Under the pieces are notes generated by a model. The model made no database searches, was not told where the DNA came from, and saw only the letters and a program-made list of their open reading frames with translations. Shown here one piece after another: positions 1 through 7,667 of a DNA stretch of 64,000 nt. Source of the stretch: Kineothrix sp. MSJ-39 (GTDB lineage Bacteria > Bacillota > Clostridia > Lachnospirales > Lachnospiraceae). The stretch spans positions 248,001-312,000 of the forward strand of contig NZ_JAHLPN010000002.1 of the NCBI RefSeq assembly GCF_018917935.1. The letters are read 5' to 3'. Made by a program: the position numbers and the translations under genes. Position 1 is the stretch's first letter; every line of letters begins with the position of its first letter.

Positions 1-103
1 GGAATGCATCTACCATACGACAGGTTTCTTCTGTATCTACCTGATCACCCTTCATCGGAAGACGCATACATCCAAAACCAAAATTTTTCTTGATCTTATC
101 CAT
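1..103 (-). CDS. Aldo/keto reductase, N-terminal fragment (runs off left edge)
   Basis: Only the first 34 codons are inside the window. They read MDKIKKNFGFGCMRLPMKGD, then a segment with DTEET and MVDAF. The FGFGCMRLP start is the first beta strand of the aldo/keto reductase TIM barrel, as seen in the ferredoxin-containing clostridial subgroup. The ATG is preceded by GAAAGGAG at a good distance (about 111-120). The gene is read leftward from a MerR-type promoter (149-179), so a redox or electrophile stress role is plausible. Substrate cannot be inferred from this fragment. Confidence 0.75.
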   Translation of the reverse strand, partial: MDKIKKNFGFGCMRLPMKGDQVDTEETCRMVDAF

Positions 104-148
104 CTTAAGATACTCCTTTCCTCTTGCTATTTTTTCTCATTATGCTTT

Positions 149-179
149 ATTATATATCCTAAAGCTGACTTGAGGTCAA
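149..179 (-). promoter_or_regulatory. MerR-type promoter with dyad in a 19-bp spacer
   Basis: On the minus strand a -35 TTGACC (174-179) and a -10 TATAAT (149-154) are separated by 19 bp instead of 17. The spacer region holds the dyad CCTCAAG-TCAG-CTTTAGG (158-175, 6 of 7 positions matching). An over-long spacer with a central dyad is the hallmark of promoters twisted open by MerR-family activators, and the NmlR/AdhR group often controls reductases. It drives the aldo/keto reductase. No MerR gene is in this window. Confidence 0.65.
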
Positions 180-231
180 GCATTTTTTGACCTGCACAAA
201 TACTGACCTGCCGCCGTACCTTTCAAAAGAA

Positions 232-255
232 AAAAGGCAGGTTAACCCGCCTTTT
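232..255 (-). terminator. Intrinsic terminator of the KdpDE-like operon
   Basis: AAAAGGCAGG and CCCGCCTTTT form a 10-bp stem with one mismatch and a TTAA loop. Read on the minus strand it is followed by a T run. It lies just after the 41-codon gene and before the aldo/keto reductase promoter, so it separates the two transcription units. Confidence 0.7.
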
Positions 256-264
256 CATATCCTG

Positions 265-390
265 TTATTTCGCTTCTTCTTGTTTTGTCTGTTCTTTTTT
301 CTTTGATTTGCCATGTTCCAGCGTCCATCCCCATATGCCTGCAGCGATCACTGCCAGACCCATGAGACCGGCAAAAATATTTTCCGCCAT
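265..390 (-). CDS. 41-residue single-pass membrane peptide in the KdpDE-like operon
   Basis: The peptide begins MAENIFAGLMGLAVIAAGIW and ends in a Lys/Glu-rich tail (KSKKKEQTKQEEAK). Residues 5-22 form one hydrophobic helix and the charged C-terminus would lie in the cytoplasm. A strong SD, AAAGGAGG, sits 9 bp before the ATG. The gene follows the response regulator by 17 bp and is followed by a terminator, so it is the last cistron of that operon. I do not recognise the family. It is longer than KdpF (about 29 residues) and has no KdpABC beside it. A role as a small modulator of the sensor or of a K+ transporter is only inference from position. Confidence 0.6.
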   Translation of the reverse strand: MAENIFAGLMGLAVIAAGIWGWTLEHGKSKKKEQTKQEEAK

Positions 391-407
391 TATGATAATC
401 CTCCTTT

Positions 408-1103
408 TCAGACATCATTCATGCGGTAACCGACTCCCAGTTCATTTAATATGTATTTGTATTCGCCCGGCTTTTCTCCGAATTTTTTCCGGATATTTGC
501 CATGTTGACCTGCAGTTTTTTTACACTGCCATAATCGGAATAGCCCCATACCTTTTTGATGATCTCCGCATAGGTGAGTACTTTTCCCGCATGCAGTGCC
601 AGAAGCTGTACAATATTATATTCTGTCTGTGTCAGTTTGATCTCTTCTCCTGCAATCATGACCTTCCTTGCATCATATTCGATCTCCATGTCATACAGAG
701 AAAAAGATTCCCGCACGCTTTTACCCGTACCCTGAAAACGACTGTTCCTAAGTGTTGCACGGACTCTTGCCAAAAGCTCCGCAGTTCCGAACGGCTTTGT
801 CACATAGTCATTGGCGCCAAGATCCAACGCTTCCACTTTATCCGATTCATCCGTTCTGGCTGACAGAACGACGATCGGCGTATCACTTTTTGCCCGGATC
901 TTCCGAATGATCTCAATTCCATCCATATCAGGCAGTCCCAGATCCAGGATGACAAGATCGGGATTATGCGAAAAGAACATCGTCAGTCCGTTCTTTCCGT
1001 TCTGTGCCATAATGACCTGATAATCATTGGTCTCAAAGATCATTTTCATAAAATTGCAAATATTCTTTTCATCTTCTATTACAAGAATCTTATAGCTGTT
1101 CAC
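408..1103 (-). CDS. OmpR/KdpE-family response regulator
   Basis: 231 residues with a receiver domain (about 1-120; acidic pocket E10-D11, phospho-acceptor D54 in LVILDLGLPD, Lys in TKPFG) and a C-terminal winged-helix DNA-binding domain (about 130-228, VWGYSDYGSVKKLQVNMANI is the OmpR wHTH signature). The sequence resembles KdpE most. The start is a GTG with AGGAGG 9 bp upstream, overlapping the end of the kinase gene by 14 bp, which implies translational coupling. No kdpFABC genes are adjacent, so the target may be another K+ system or osmotic genes elsewhere. KdpE-like is well supported; the regulon is unknown. Confidence 0.88.
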   Translation of the reverse strand: MNSYKILVIEDEKNICNFMKMIFETNDYQVIMAQNGKNGLTMFFSHNPDLVILDLGLPDMDGIEIIRKIRAKSDTPIVVLSARTDESDKVEALDLGANDYVTKPFGTAELLARVRATLRNSRFQGTGKSVRESFSLYDMEIEYDARKVMIAGEEIKLTQTEYNIVQLLALHAGKVLTYAEIIKKVWGYSDYGSVKKLQVNMANIRKKFGEKPGEYKYILNELGVGYRMNDV

Positions 1104-2151
1104 TTAAGCTGTCCTCCTCATCAAGCGTAAATCGGAAGGTACATCCGCCTTCTTCCCGGTTTTCCACGGAGATCTCACCATCATGTGCCTTAATGATAGA
1201 GGCACATACCGCAAGTCCGATTCCCATGCTCTTCTTATTATGATCCACGGGAGCATCTTGGATTTCAAAATAATCTTTGAAAATGCTCTTTAACCGTTCT
1301 TTGGGAATGCCACAACCATTGTCGGTGATCTCAAAAACAACTTTTCCGCTTTCCGTATGGACCGTCAGGGAAAGCTCTGTCATCCCCTGTGCATGCTGCA
1401 CAGCGTTTTCCAGAATATTGATGATAACCTGCTCGATCAGCACCGCATCCATCGGAATACTGATAAATTCATCCGGGATTGACACGGTGACCTTCTGGTT
1501 CGGATATCTTTTTTTAAATTTCACCAGCACAGAGTTGATCAGCTCTTCCAGTACAACGGAATTTTTCTTGAGCCTGACCCCTCCGTTATCAATTCTTGTA
1601 ATGGACAGAATATTTTCAACCATATTCATGAGCCATTGCGCATCTTCTCTGATACCTGTCGTAAGCTGCAGGATCTGCTCTTTTTTCAGATGATCATAGT
1701 TGTCTATGATCGTCGTACTCGAACCATAGATCGTTGTCAGCGGCGTTCTGAAATCATGTGATACTGCACGCAGCAGATTGCCGCGCATTTTCTCCTTCGC
1801 ACTCTCTGCCCGCACCTTTTCCTGCCATTTGAGCTGCGCCATTACAGTACTTGTCATGATCGTTATGATCAGCATGATCAGTGCGGATATGATATTTTCC
1901 GGTATACTGAAGTTAAATGCAAAATAAGGAAATGCAAATACAAAATTCAACGCCAGAACACTTAAAACCGACGCCGCAATACCGTAAACATACCCTTCTG
2001 TTACACGCGAAACAAGGAATACTGCAAGTGCCATGATCGCAGGTGCTACCATATCAACCGCAAAGTAACGCTCTATGATAATACAGACAAGCAGACACAC
2101 AGCCGGTATCAAAACCGTTTTCAGTATGTTTCTTCTTATGTTTTTGTTCAT
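1090..2151 (-). CDS. KdpD-like sensor histidine kinase, short form
   Basis: 353 residues. Four predicted membrane helices (about 10-27, 34-50, 56-78, 84-105) form a DUF4118-type sensor; a HisKA domain follows with phospho-acceptor H132 in AVSHDFRTPLT, then a HATPase domain with N box (NILENAVQHA), G1 (DNGCGIP) and G2 (MGIGLAV). The N-terminal KdpD/Usp cytoplasmic domains of full-length KdpD (about 900 residues) are absent, so c-di-AMP or Usp-type control of the classical kind is missing. SD GGGAGG precedes the ATG. It is the first gene of a kinase-regulator-small peptide operon. Confidence 0.87.
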   Translation of the reverse strand: MNKNIRRNILKTVLIPAVCLLVCIIIERYFAVDMVAPAIMALAVFLVSRVTEGYVYGIAASVLSVLALNFVFAFPYFAFNFSIPENIISALIMLIITIMTSTVMAQLKWQEKVRAESAKEKMRGNLLRAVSHDFRTPLTTIYGSSTTIIDNYDHLKKEQILQLTTGIREDAQWLMNMVENILSITRIDNGGVRLKKNSVVLEELINSVLVKFKKRYPNQKVTVSIPDEFISIPMDAVLIEQVIINILENAVQHAQGMTELSLTVHTESGKVVFEITDNGCGIPKERLKSIFKDYFEIQDAPVDHNKKSMGIGLAVCASIIKAHDGEISVENREEGGCTFRFTLDEEDSLSEQL

Positions 2152-2240
2152 GGTGGCCTCCCATACGATACATTATAAATAGTCCCCGGTTAAGAATCAG
2201 CAAAGGATGCTTTGCATTCAAAACTACGGTGTGTTATGAT

Positions 2241-2269
2241 TTTACAATAAATTATTATATTTATATACT
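2241..2269 (+). promoter_or_regulatory. Sigma-A type promoter for the HAD phosphatase gene
   Basis: TTTACA (2241-2246), 17 bp, TATACT (2264-2269), followed about 35 bp later by the ATG at 2305 with an upstream GAGGAG. Close to consensus and correctly placed. Confidence 0.65.
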
Positions 2270-2304
2270 GGATACTGTATAGATACGAGGAGAAAATTTT
2301 ACAA

Positions 2305-2907
2305 ATGATTAAAAATATACTGTTTGATGTGGGAAATGTACTGCTCGATTTTGACCCGGAGCGGTTTTTAAGAGAGGCGGGCTATACAAAGGAGCAGCAG
2401 GGAATTGCCATGCGCTGCATTTTTACCCATCCGCTGTGGAATCAGCTCGACAAAGGAACGGTAACGGAAACAGAAGCCCTGCAGGAATTTATCAAGGCAG
2501 ATCCGTCGCAGGAAGCTCTGATCCGCGAAATTGCCGGACGCACAAAGGAAACGCTTTTCCCGCTTTCTTATGCGGATGACTGGGTAAAATCTTTAAAAGC
2601 ACAGGGATATCCTGTTTACATCCTGTCCAATTACGCCGGAGAATTATATGAAAAAACAAAGCACCTCATGACGTTTTTACAATACGTGGATGATGCTTTG
2701 TTTTCGTATCAATGTAAGATGATCAAGCCTGATCGTGAAATTTATGCCTATGCCTGCGAAAAATTCAATATTCTGCCGCAGGAAACTGTTTTTATCGATG
2801 ACCGTGTCCAAAATATCGCCGGTGCAAAAGCGTTTGGACTGCAGGCACTGCAATTTACCTCTTATGCGGAAACCTCCGCGAAACTTCGTGCACTACTTGG
2901 CAAATGA
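2305..2907 (+). CDS. HAD-superfamily phosphatase, YihX-like subclass IA
   Basis: 200 residues, a normal length for the family. Motif I is FDVGNVLLDFD with nucleophile D8; position +2 is Gly, as in the YihX/FDxGNV subgroup, rather than the usual second Asp. Motif II is LSN in VYILSNYAG, the Lys of motif III is in MIKPDREIY, and motif IV is FIDDR with two Asp. The alpha-helical cap lies between motifs I and II. YihX-type enzymes dephosphorylate small sugar phosphates, but the substrate here cannot be read from sequence. The gene is a single transcription unit, divergent from the KdpDE-like operon. Confidence 0.85.
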   Translation: MIKNILFDVGNVLLDFDPERFLREAGYTKEQQGIAMRCIFTHPLWNQLDKGTVTETEALQEFIKADPSQEALIREIAGRTKETLFPLSYADDWVKSLKAQGYPVYILSNYAGELYEKTKHLMTFLQYVDDALFSYQCKMIKPDREIYAYACEKFNILPQETVFIDDRVQNIAGAKAFGLQALQFTSYAETSAKLRALLGK

Positions 2908-3001
2908 GATTCCCATTATGCCTAATATCAGTGAGCTTTCTGCTATCTATTGTAAACAATATCGGTAGTTGAACAGTCTGGGACTGCCATCTGCATACAG
3001 T

Positions 3002-3796
3002 TTAATCAATCGGCAGGCGGAGAAGCTTCCAGCTCAGATCGATCATTTCCTGTTTTTCCATAGAATTTTCAAAAATAATCTGCTGCTCCCGTTTTTCTGC
3101 GTGGAGCAGATTTTTTTCGCCAAGACGTCTTTTCAGCTCTTTTGCCGTTCCCATGCTGCCATCGATGATCTCGATCTGTCTGTTGCCCAGAAATTCACGG
3201 AGATGCGGTCTGAGGAACGGATAATGGGTACAGCCGAGTACGATCGTCTCTGTTTTGTCCGTTATGTAAGGGAGCAGATATTTGGAGAAGTAAGCATCCA
3301 GAAACTCGCCGTCCAGATGTCCCTCCTCGACAAATTCCATCAGTCCTGCACATGGCACGGGAATAATATGCGCCTGTTCCTTGTACAATCCGAGTAAATT
3401 ATGAAATTTTTCCTGCCGGATCGTCATAGGCGTTGCCAGCACTAAGATCTCGCCGCCCTTATACTGGCTGACCGCCGGTTTGATCGCCGGTTCGATCCCG
3501 ACCAGCGGAAGATCAGGGTACATCAGCCGCAGATCCTTCACCGCCGCACTCGTCGCCGTGTTGCAGGCGACCGCCAGTCCCTTGATTCCCCGTTTCATCA
3601 GAGTTTCCACCACATGAAAGGTCAATTCTCTGATCTTTTCCCGGTCTTTCACGCCATATGGCGCGTTTTTGGAATCTCCATAATAAATAAAATCTTCATT
3701 TGGCATGATCTGCACTGCTGCCTTCAGTACACTGATCCCACCCAGACCTGAATCCATAAAGCCGATCGGCAGTTCTTTTTCTTTGTTATGTTCCAT
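3002..3796 (-). CDS. murI: Glutamate racemase
   Basis: 264 residues. It interconverts L- and D-glutamate for the peptidoglycan stem peptide. Both catalytic cysteines are visible: C78 in VACNTATSAA and C189 in LGCTHYPF. The N-terminal GFMDSGLGG and the YYGDSKNAPYG motif, which binds substrate, are intact. The SD is weak (GGGAT well upstream of the ATG), but the N-terminus fits the family with only a short leader. It lies downstream of the pseudouridine synthase on the same strand, separated by a structured intergenic element, so it may have its own promoter. Confidence 0.95.
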   Translation of the reverse strand: MEHNKEKELPIGFMDSGLGGISVLKAAVQIMPNEDFIYYGDSKNAPYGVKDREKIRELTFHVVETLMKRGIKGLAVACNTATSAAVKDLRLMYPDLPLVGIEPAIKPAVSQYKGGEILVLATPMTIRQEKFHNLLGLYKEQAHIIPVPCAGLMEFVEEGHLDGEFLDAYFSKYLLPYITDKTETIVLGCTHYPFLRPHLREFLGNRQIEIIDGSMGTAKELKRRLGEKNLLHAEKREQQIIFENSMEKQEMIDLSWKLLRLPID

Positions 3797-3860
3797 TTTT
3801 ATTTTTGTATCCCTGTTTTATTTCTATGCTAATTTTAGTAGATATTACTTGTTTCCCTAC

Positions 3861-4005
3861 GAATTGTTTCGCAGCTACGCTGCTCTCGCAATTCTACCCA
3901 ATATTCGCATATCGTGGGATTGTCATCCCACTTTTATGCTCATATCGGGGCGGGTCCCAAGGTCTTTCACCCACCTGTGAGCAAGCTCACATGGGGTTAG
4001 ACCTT
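3861..4005. repeat. Structured intergenic element: three consecutive hairpins
   Basis: Three stem-loops follow one another. First, GAATTG/CAATTC (3861-3894) encloses GCAGC-tac-GCTGC. Second, GCATA/TATGC (907-939 of the 3-kb block, that is 3907-3939) encloses GTGGGAT-tgtc-ATCCCAC. Third, AAGGTCT/AGACCTT (3959-4005) encloses CCCA-TGTGAGC-aa-GCTCACA-TGGG. No ORF or T run explains them. The nested outer-stem/inner-stem design recurs at 15.1, 24.6 and 28.7 kb, suggesting a dispersed REP-like or transcript-stabilising family. It occupies most of the gap between the racemase and the pseudouridine synthase. Confidence 0.6.
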
Positions 4006-4036
4006 ATGACCCTGACATCATATCATTATTATAAAA

Positions 4037-4960
4037 TTATATTTCATGCGGTGCAAGCACATGCTGCATATCCTCCGGCATTGGCGCGGTAAACTCCATC
4101 CGCTTTCCGGTGATCGGATGCATAAAACTGATCTTGTGCGCATGCAGTGCCTGTCTGTCGATCAGCTCTTTATCCGGATTATACAGATAATCGCCGATCA
4201 GAGGATAGCCCAAATATTTGAGGTGTACACGGATCTGATGCGTTCTGCCTGTCTCCAGCACAAGCGCGAGCAGGCTGTGTCCGTTAGCCTCTGCTACCAC
4301 ACGGTAATGCGTTACCGCCCTGTCCCCATGTTCAAAATCTATCATACGCTCCAGGCATGAGCTCTCTTTCCGTCCTATCGGCGCATCAATCACACCGGCG
4401 GACGGCGTTACCTTGCCTTTTACGATCGCATAATATTCTCTGCTGATCCCCTCTGCCTGCTCTCCCTGCAGGGATTTTGCCGCTACCTGCTGCCCCAGGA
4501 TCGCACCGCTTACCATATGCTTTGCCACGATCGTAAGCCCGGACGTATCTCTGTCCAGCCTGTTGATACAGCGAAATACAAATGGCGTATTTTTCTGCTT
4601 GAAATACCACGCCAGCGCATTGCCCAGAGAGTTATCATAATTATGCAGTGATGGGTGAATGGGCATGCCCGCAGCTTTATTGATCACCAGCAGATCTTCA
4701 TCCTCATATACGATATCCAGCGGCAGTTCCACCGGAAGGATCTGCTCAGAGCCCTCCGTCTCCCATATCGTAATTTTGATCTCATCACCATCCTGCAGAA
4801 TGTAATTCTGATAAACAAAGTTTCCGTTTACCTGCACACTCTCCGGATCTTTTTTCAGATTGATGAGATTTTGCGTGGAAAATCCCTTCGTTTTCAAAAA
4901 GCCACTCACCTTCTGCCCGGGCATCGGGTTTGTGATCTTGTAGGTCAGTGTTCGTTTCAT
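4037..4960 (-). CDS. RluA-family pseudouridine synthase
   Basis: 307 residues. An S4-like N-terminal region (about 12-70) precedes the synthase domain (about 85-290). The catalytic motif is RLDRDTSG with Asp136; other family blocks are DIVYEDEDLLVINKAAGMPIHP, EYYAIVKG, and RTHQIRVHLKYLGYPLIGD. It isomerises uridine in rRNA or tRNA; members of this subfamily (RluC/RluD/YlyB-like) differ in target and the substrate is not predictable here. The SD AGAAAGAG is modest. It is upstream of murI on the same strand. Confidence 0.93.
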   Translation of the reverse strand: MKRTLTYKITNPMPGQKVSGFLKTKGFSTQNLINLKKDPESVQVNGNFVYQNYILQDGDEIKITIWETEGSEQILPVELPLDIVYEDEDLLVINKAAGMPIHPSLHNYDNSLGNALAWYFKQKNTPFVFRCINRLDRDTSGLTIVAKHMVSGAILGQQVAAKSLQGEQAEGISREYYAIVKGKVTPSAGVIDAPIGRKESSCLERMIDFEHGDRAVTHYRVVAEANGHSLLALVLETGRTHQIRVHLKYLGYPLIGDYLYNPDKELIDRQALHAHKISFMHPITGKRMEFTAPMPEDMQHVLAPHEI

Positions 4961-5709
4961 TTGTTGCTCTTTCTATATATATTGCATTTTGCTTCTCTTA
5001 CTCAGTTTCGTTATTTATAGTTTCCATTATATCACTACAGACTGCTGTCCGGGAGAATAAATCTCAAGACTGCCTTACAAATCTGTAGATTAGCACAAAT
5101 GATATGCAAATTTACAATTTCATACCAATTACAGATTTTCCGGCATTTTGGATGAAGTATTCTTCCCTGCCCAAACCCTATTTTCAGGAAATTCATACTT
5201 TTTCTCTATTTTCTTCCTTTTGGTATGAAATTTTTCTCTTTTATCATCTGATTTTTCATCACAGAAAACTTTTTAATATGATTTTTTCATCCAAAAACGA
5301 CAATTTGCTTCATTTCGTATGAATTCCTGAAAAATCAAGAAGAGCGACAACTTTTTTCTTCGCCCTAAATTCCAGAAAATTTCCCCAAAAGACGAACTTT
5401 TAAAAAACATAAAAATTTCATTCATACATATCATCTAATTTACCGGATATTGGACGAATCCACCGATATTTATCCCCCTGACTGAAGCATCCTGTGATAA
5501 ATCTGCCTTAAATATCAAAATAATAAATGAATTCTGCCACTATCCAGTGGTAACTCCCTTTAAATCTGTTGCAGACATCAGATAAATGAAGATAAATAAA
5601 GATAATAAGAAAGAGACGAGATCCGCTCTGCAAATCTCGCTCTGATTAGCGGTCGTCAAATACATCGCATAAATGCATGCATTTTCCTCGTTGCCATAAC
5701 AAAATAACA
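4961..5709. other. Long AT-rich intergenic region with interleaved inverted repeats
   Basis: No convincing gene here: the short open frames lack SDs and have unlike composition. Between 5116 and 5333 three perfect or near-perfect inverted pairs interleave rather than nest: 5116-5128 with 5220-5232 (AATTTCATACCAA), 5146-5156 with 5286-5296 (TTTTGGATGAA), and 5181-5198 with 5317-5333 (TTTTCAGGAAATTCATAC, one base gap). A further GAGAT/ATCTC and CCGCT/AGCGG structure sits near 5617-5655. The segment may be a decayed element or an unrecognised regulatory RNA; neither is demonstrated. Confidence 0.4.
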
Positions 5710-5731
5710 GGGCTTCGCGTTCGCGAAGCCC
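5710..5731 (-). terminator. Probable terminator after pgi
   Basis: GGGCTTCGCG and CGCGAAGCCC form a perfect 10-bp inverted repeat with a tight loop. On the minus strand it is followed by TGTTATTTTG. It lies 73 bp past the pgi stop. A smaller dyad TAACAGCATATGCTGTTA sits in between. Confidence 0.6.
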
Positions 5732-5803
5732 CATAAATCATTCTAAACACATAAAGTACATAGCATAACAGCATATGCTGTTACATACTTATTACATATT
5801 ATC

Positions 5804-7153
5804 TTACAGTCTCTTTAACAGCTCTTCTCTCTGTGCTTCATAGCCCGGTTTGCCAAGGAGAGCGAACATGTTCTTCTTGTAGCTTTCAACACCCGGCTGG
5901 TTGAATGGGTTTACACCAAGGATGTAACCTGATACACCGCAGGCGAACTCGAAGAAGTAGAATAACTGTCCTAAGTAGAACTCGTTTACTTCCGGTACAT
6001 TAACTTTCAGGTTTGGAACCTGTCCATCTGTATGAGCAAGGATTGTACCGTTCATAGCTGATTTGTTGACGAAGTCAACTGTCTTGCCGGCTAAGTAGTT
6101 CAGTCCGTCAAGATCAACCGGTTCTTCACCGATCGTGATCTCTTCGCGGGACTTCTCGATCTCTACAACTGTTTCAAACATGGATCTTGTACCATCCTGG
6201 ATGAACTGACCCATAGAGTGAAGATCTGTGGTAAGATCTACGCTTGACGGATAGATACCCTTCTGATCCTTACCTTCTGATTCTCCGTATAACTGTTTCC
6301 ACCACTCAGCTACATAGTGGAAGCTTGGCTCATAGTTTGCTAAGATTTCAATGCCTTTGCCCTTGCGGTTCAGTGCGTTACGAACTGCAGCATATTTGAG
6401 GGCATCGTTTTCTTCATATGGAAGATTTAATGCGTTTTCTCTTCCGCTTGCAGCACCTTCCATTAACTTATCGATATCTGCACCTGAAACAGCGATCGGC
6501 AGAAGACCTACTGCTGTCAGAACTGAGAAACGGCCACCGATATCATCCGGAACAACGAATGTCTCGAAGCCTTCTTCTGTAGCAAGACCCTTTAAAGATC
6601 CCTTTGCTTTATCTGTTGTTGCGTAAATTCTCTTAGCTGCTTCTTCTTTGCCGTATTTCTTTTCCATCATTTCACGGAATACACGGAAAGCGATAGCAGG
6701 CTCTGTTGTTGTACCTGACTTGGAGATCATGTTGATAGAGAAATCTCTGTCGCCGATGACATCCATTAAATGCTTGATATAAGTAGAGCTGATAGAGTTA
6801 CCTACGAAGTAGATTTCAGGAGTCTTACGAACTTCCTTCGGAATCATATTGTAGAAGCTGTGACGCAGGAATTCGATCGCTGCTCTTGCACCAAGGTAAG
6901 AACCGCCGATACCGATGACAAGCAGTACTTCTGAATCGCTCTGGATCTTGGCTGCTGCCTTTTTGATACGTGCAAACTCTTCTTTATCATAGGCAACCGG
7001 AAGATCGATCCATCCTAAGAAATCATTACCTGCACCTGTTTTGGATACTAATGTTTCCTTTGCATCCATTGTGATCTTTTTCATTAAGTCAACTTCGTTT
7101 TCGCTTACGAAAGAAGTTGCTTTTGAGTAATCAAATGTAACTTTATTGCTCAT
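5804..7153 (-). CDS. pgi: Glucose-6-phosphate isomerase
   Basis: 449 residues, the usual length of Firmicutes Pgi. It interconverts glucose 6-phosphate and fructose 6-phosphate in glycolysis. Visible family motifs are [28 protein letters not shown] (phosphate-binding SKSGTT), [11 protein letters not shown], the GQFIQDG segment and the C-terminal [12 protein letters not shown] signature. An open frame continues 30 codons upstream, but the start [10 protein letters not shown] is chosen because AAAGGAGC lies just before it and the promoter at 7252-7280 would start transcription within the longer version. Confidence 0.96.
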   Translation of the reverse strand: MSNKVTFDYSKATSFVSENEVDLMKKITMDAKETLVSKTGAGNDFLGWIDLPVAYDKEEFARIKKAAAKIQSDSEVLLVIGIGGSYLGARAAIEFLRHSFYNMIPKEVRKTPEIYFVGNSISSTYIKHLMDVIGDRDFSINMISKSGTTTEPAIAFRVFREMMEKKYGKEEAAKRIYATTDKAKGSLKGLATEEGFETFVVPDDIGGRFSVLTAVGLLPIAVSGADIDKLMEGAASGRENALNLPYEENDALKYAAVRNALNRKGKGIEILANYEPSFHYVAEWWKQLYGESEGKDQKGIYPSSVDLTTDLHSMGQFIQDGTRSMFETVVEIEKSREEITIGEEPVDLDGLNYLAGKTVDFVNKSAMNGTILAHTDGQVPNLKVNVPEVNEFYLGQLFYFFEFACGVSGYILGVNPFNQPGVESYKKNMFALLGKPGYEAQREELLKRL

Positions 7154-7251
7154 TTTTTTCGCTCCTTTATTTCCTTTTCTGTTGGGAGGGATCTGCCGGA
7201 TACCGTAACCGCTCGTAACCCCGACATTCCTCAAGTATCTCAAACAGCTTT

Positions 7252-7280
7252 AGTGTAGCAAAAGAACGTGTATTTTGCAA
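7252..7280 (-). promoter_or_regulatory. Promoter of pgi
   Basis: On the minus strand TTGCAA (7275-7280), 17 bp, TACACT (7252-7257). Transcription would start near 7245, giving a leader of about 90 nt before the pgi ATG. No riboswitch was recognised in that leader. Confidence 0.55.
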
Positions 7281-7327
7281 GCATATCGTGCAATATCGTT
7301 TTTTCTCCCATTCCCGGAAAAATATCT

Positions 7328-7355
7328 TTTACAGTCAAATAGTTTCTGCTATAAT
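7328..7355 (+). promoter_or_regulatory. Promoter of the TSCPD-murG-HD-GYP operon
   Basis: TTTACA (7328-7333), 16 bp, TATAAT (7350-7355). The downstream leader of about 55 nt holds an SD-like AGAAGG before the ATG at 7419. This is divergent from the pgi promoter, with 48 bp between the two -35 boxes. Confidence 0.65.
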
Positions 7356-7418
7356 GCACTTTGAAGAAGTTTGTTTTGTTAGCCACATCTTCATATATTT
7401 ATAGAAAGAAGGTAAACT

Positions 7419-7667
7419 ATGATATATAAAACATCAGGTACTTGTTCAAGTGCGATCGATTTAGAGGTAGAAGGTGACATCATCAAATCCGTTTCCTTTA
7501 CAGGCGGCTGTAACGGCAATCTGCAGGGTATTTCCAGACTGGTAGAGGGCATGAAAGTAGAAGATGCCATTTCCAGATTAAAAGGAATCCGCTGCGGCTT
7601 TAAAAATACGTCCTGCCCGGATCAGCTTGCACGTGCCTTAGAATCACTGGAGGCTGCGAAATCATGA
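7419..7667 (+). CDS. TSCPD domain protein (TIGR03905 type)
   Basis: 82 residues made almost entirely of a TSCPD domain: CSSAIDLEVEG, TGGCNGNLQGI and the closing TSCPDQLARAL. The conserved cysteines (about C9, C29, C54, C61) suggest a metal-binding or redox fold. TSCPD domains occur at the C-terminus of class II ribonucleotide reductases; the free-standing form in Clostridia has no established function. It is the first gene of an operon and overlaps murG by 4 bp (ATGA), so it is translationally coupled to a cell-wall enzyme, which may be co-expression only. Confidence 0.88.
   Translation: MIYKTSGTCSSAIDLEVEGDIIKSVSFTGGCNGNLQGISRLVEGMKVEDAISRLKGIRCGFKNTSCPDQLARALESLEAAKS

Noticed and set aside
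5104-5322. 72-codon ORF in the AT-rich gap
   Set aside because: No SD, aromatic-rich low-complexity composition; overlaps the interleaved inverted repeats.
5680-5712. Similarity between sequence beside the 5.7-kb and 39.4-kb terminators (CCATAACAAAA preceded by CCTCNTNG)
   Set aside because: Short and with mismatches; could be chance. Not enough to call a repeat.
5540-5734. 64-codon minus-strand ORF upstream of the putative pgi terminator
   Set aside because: It reads through the terminator hairpin and has no SD or recognisable domain.
7154-7243. 30-codon N-terminal extension of Pgi
   Set aside because: The SD and family N-terminus support 7153; the promoter would place the transcript start inside the extension.
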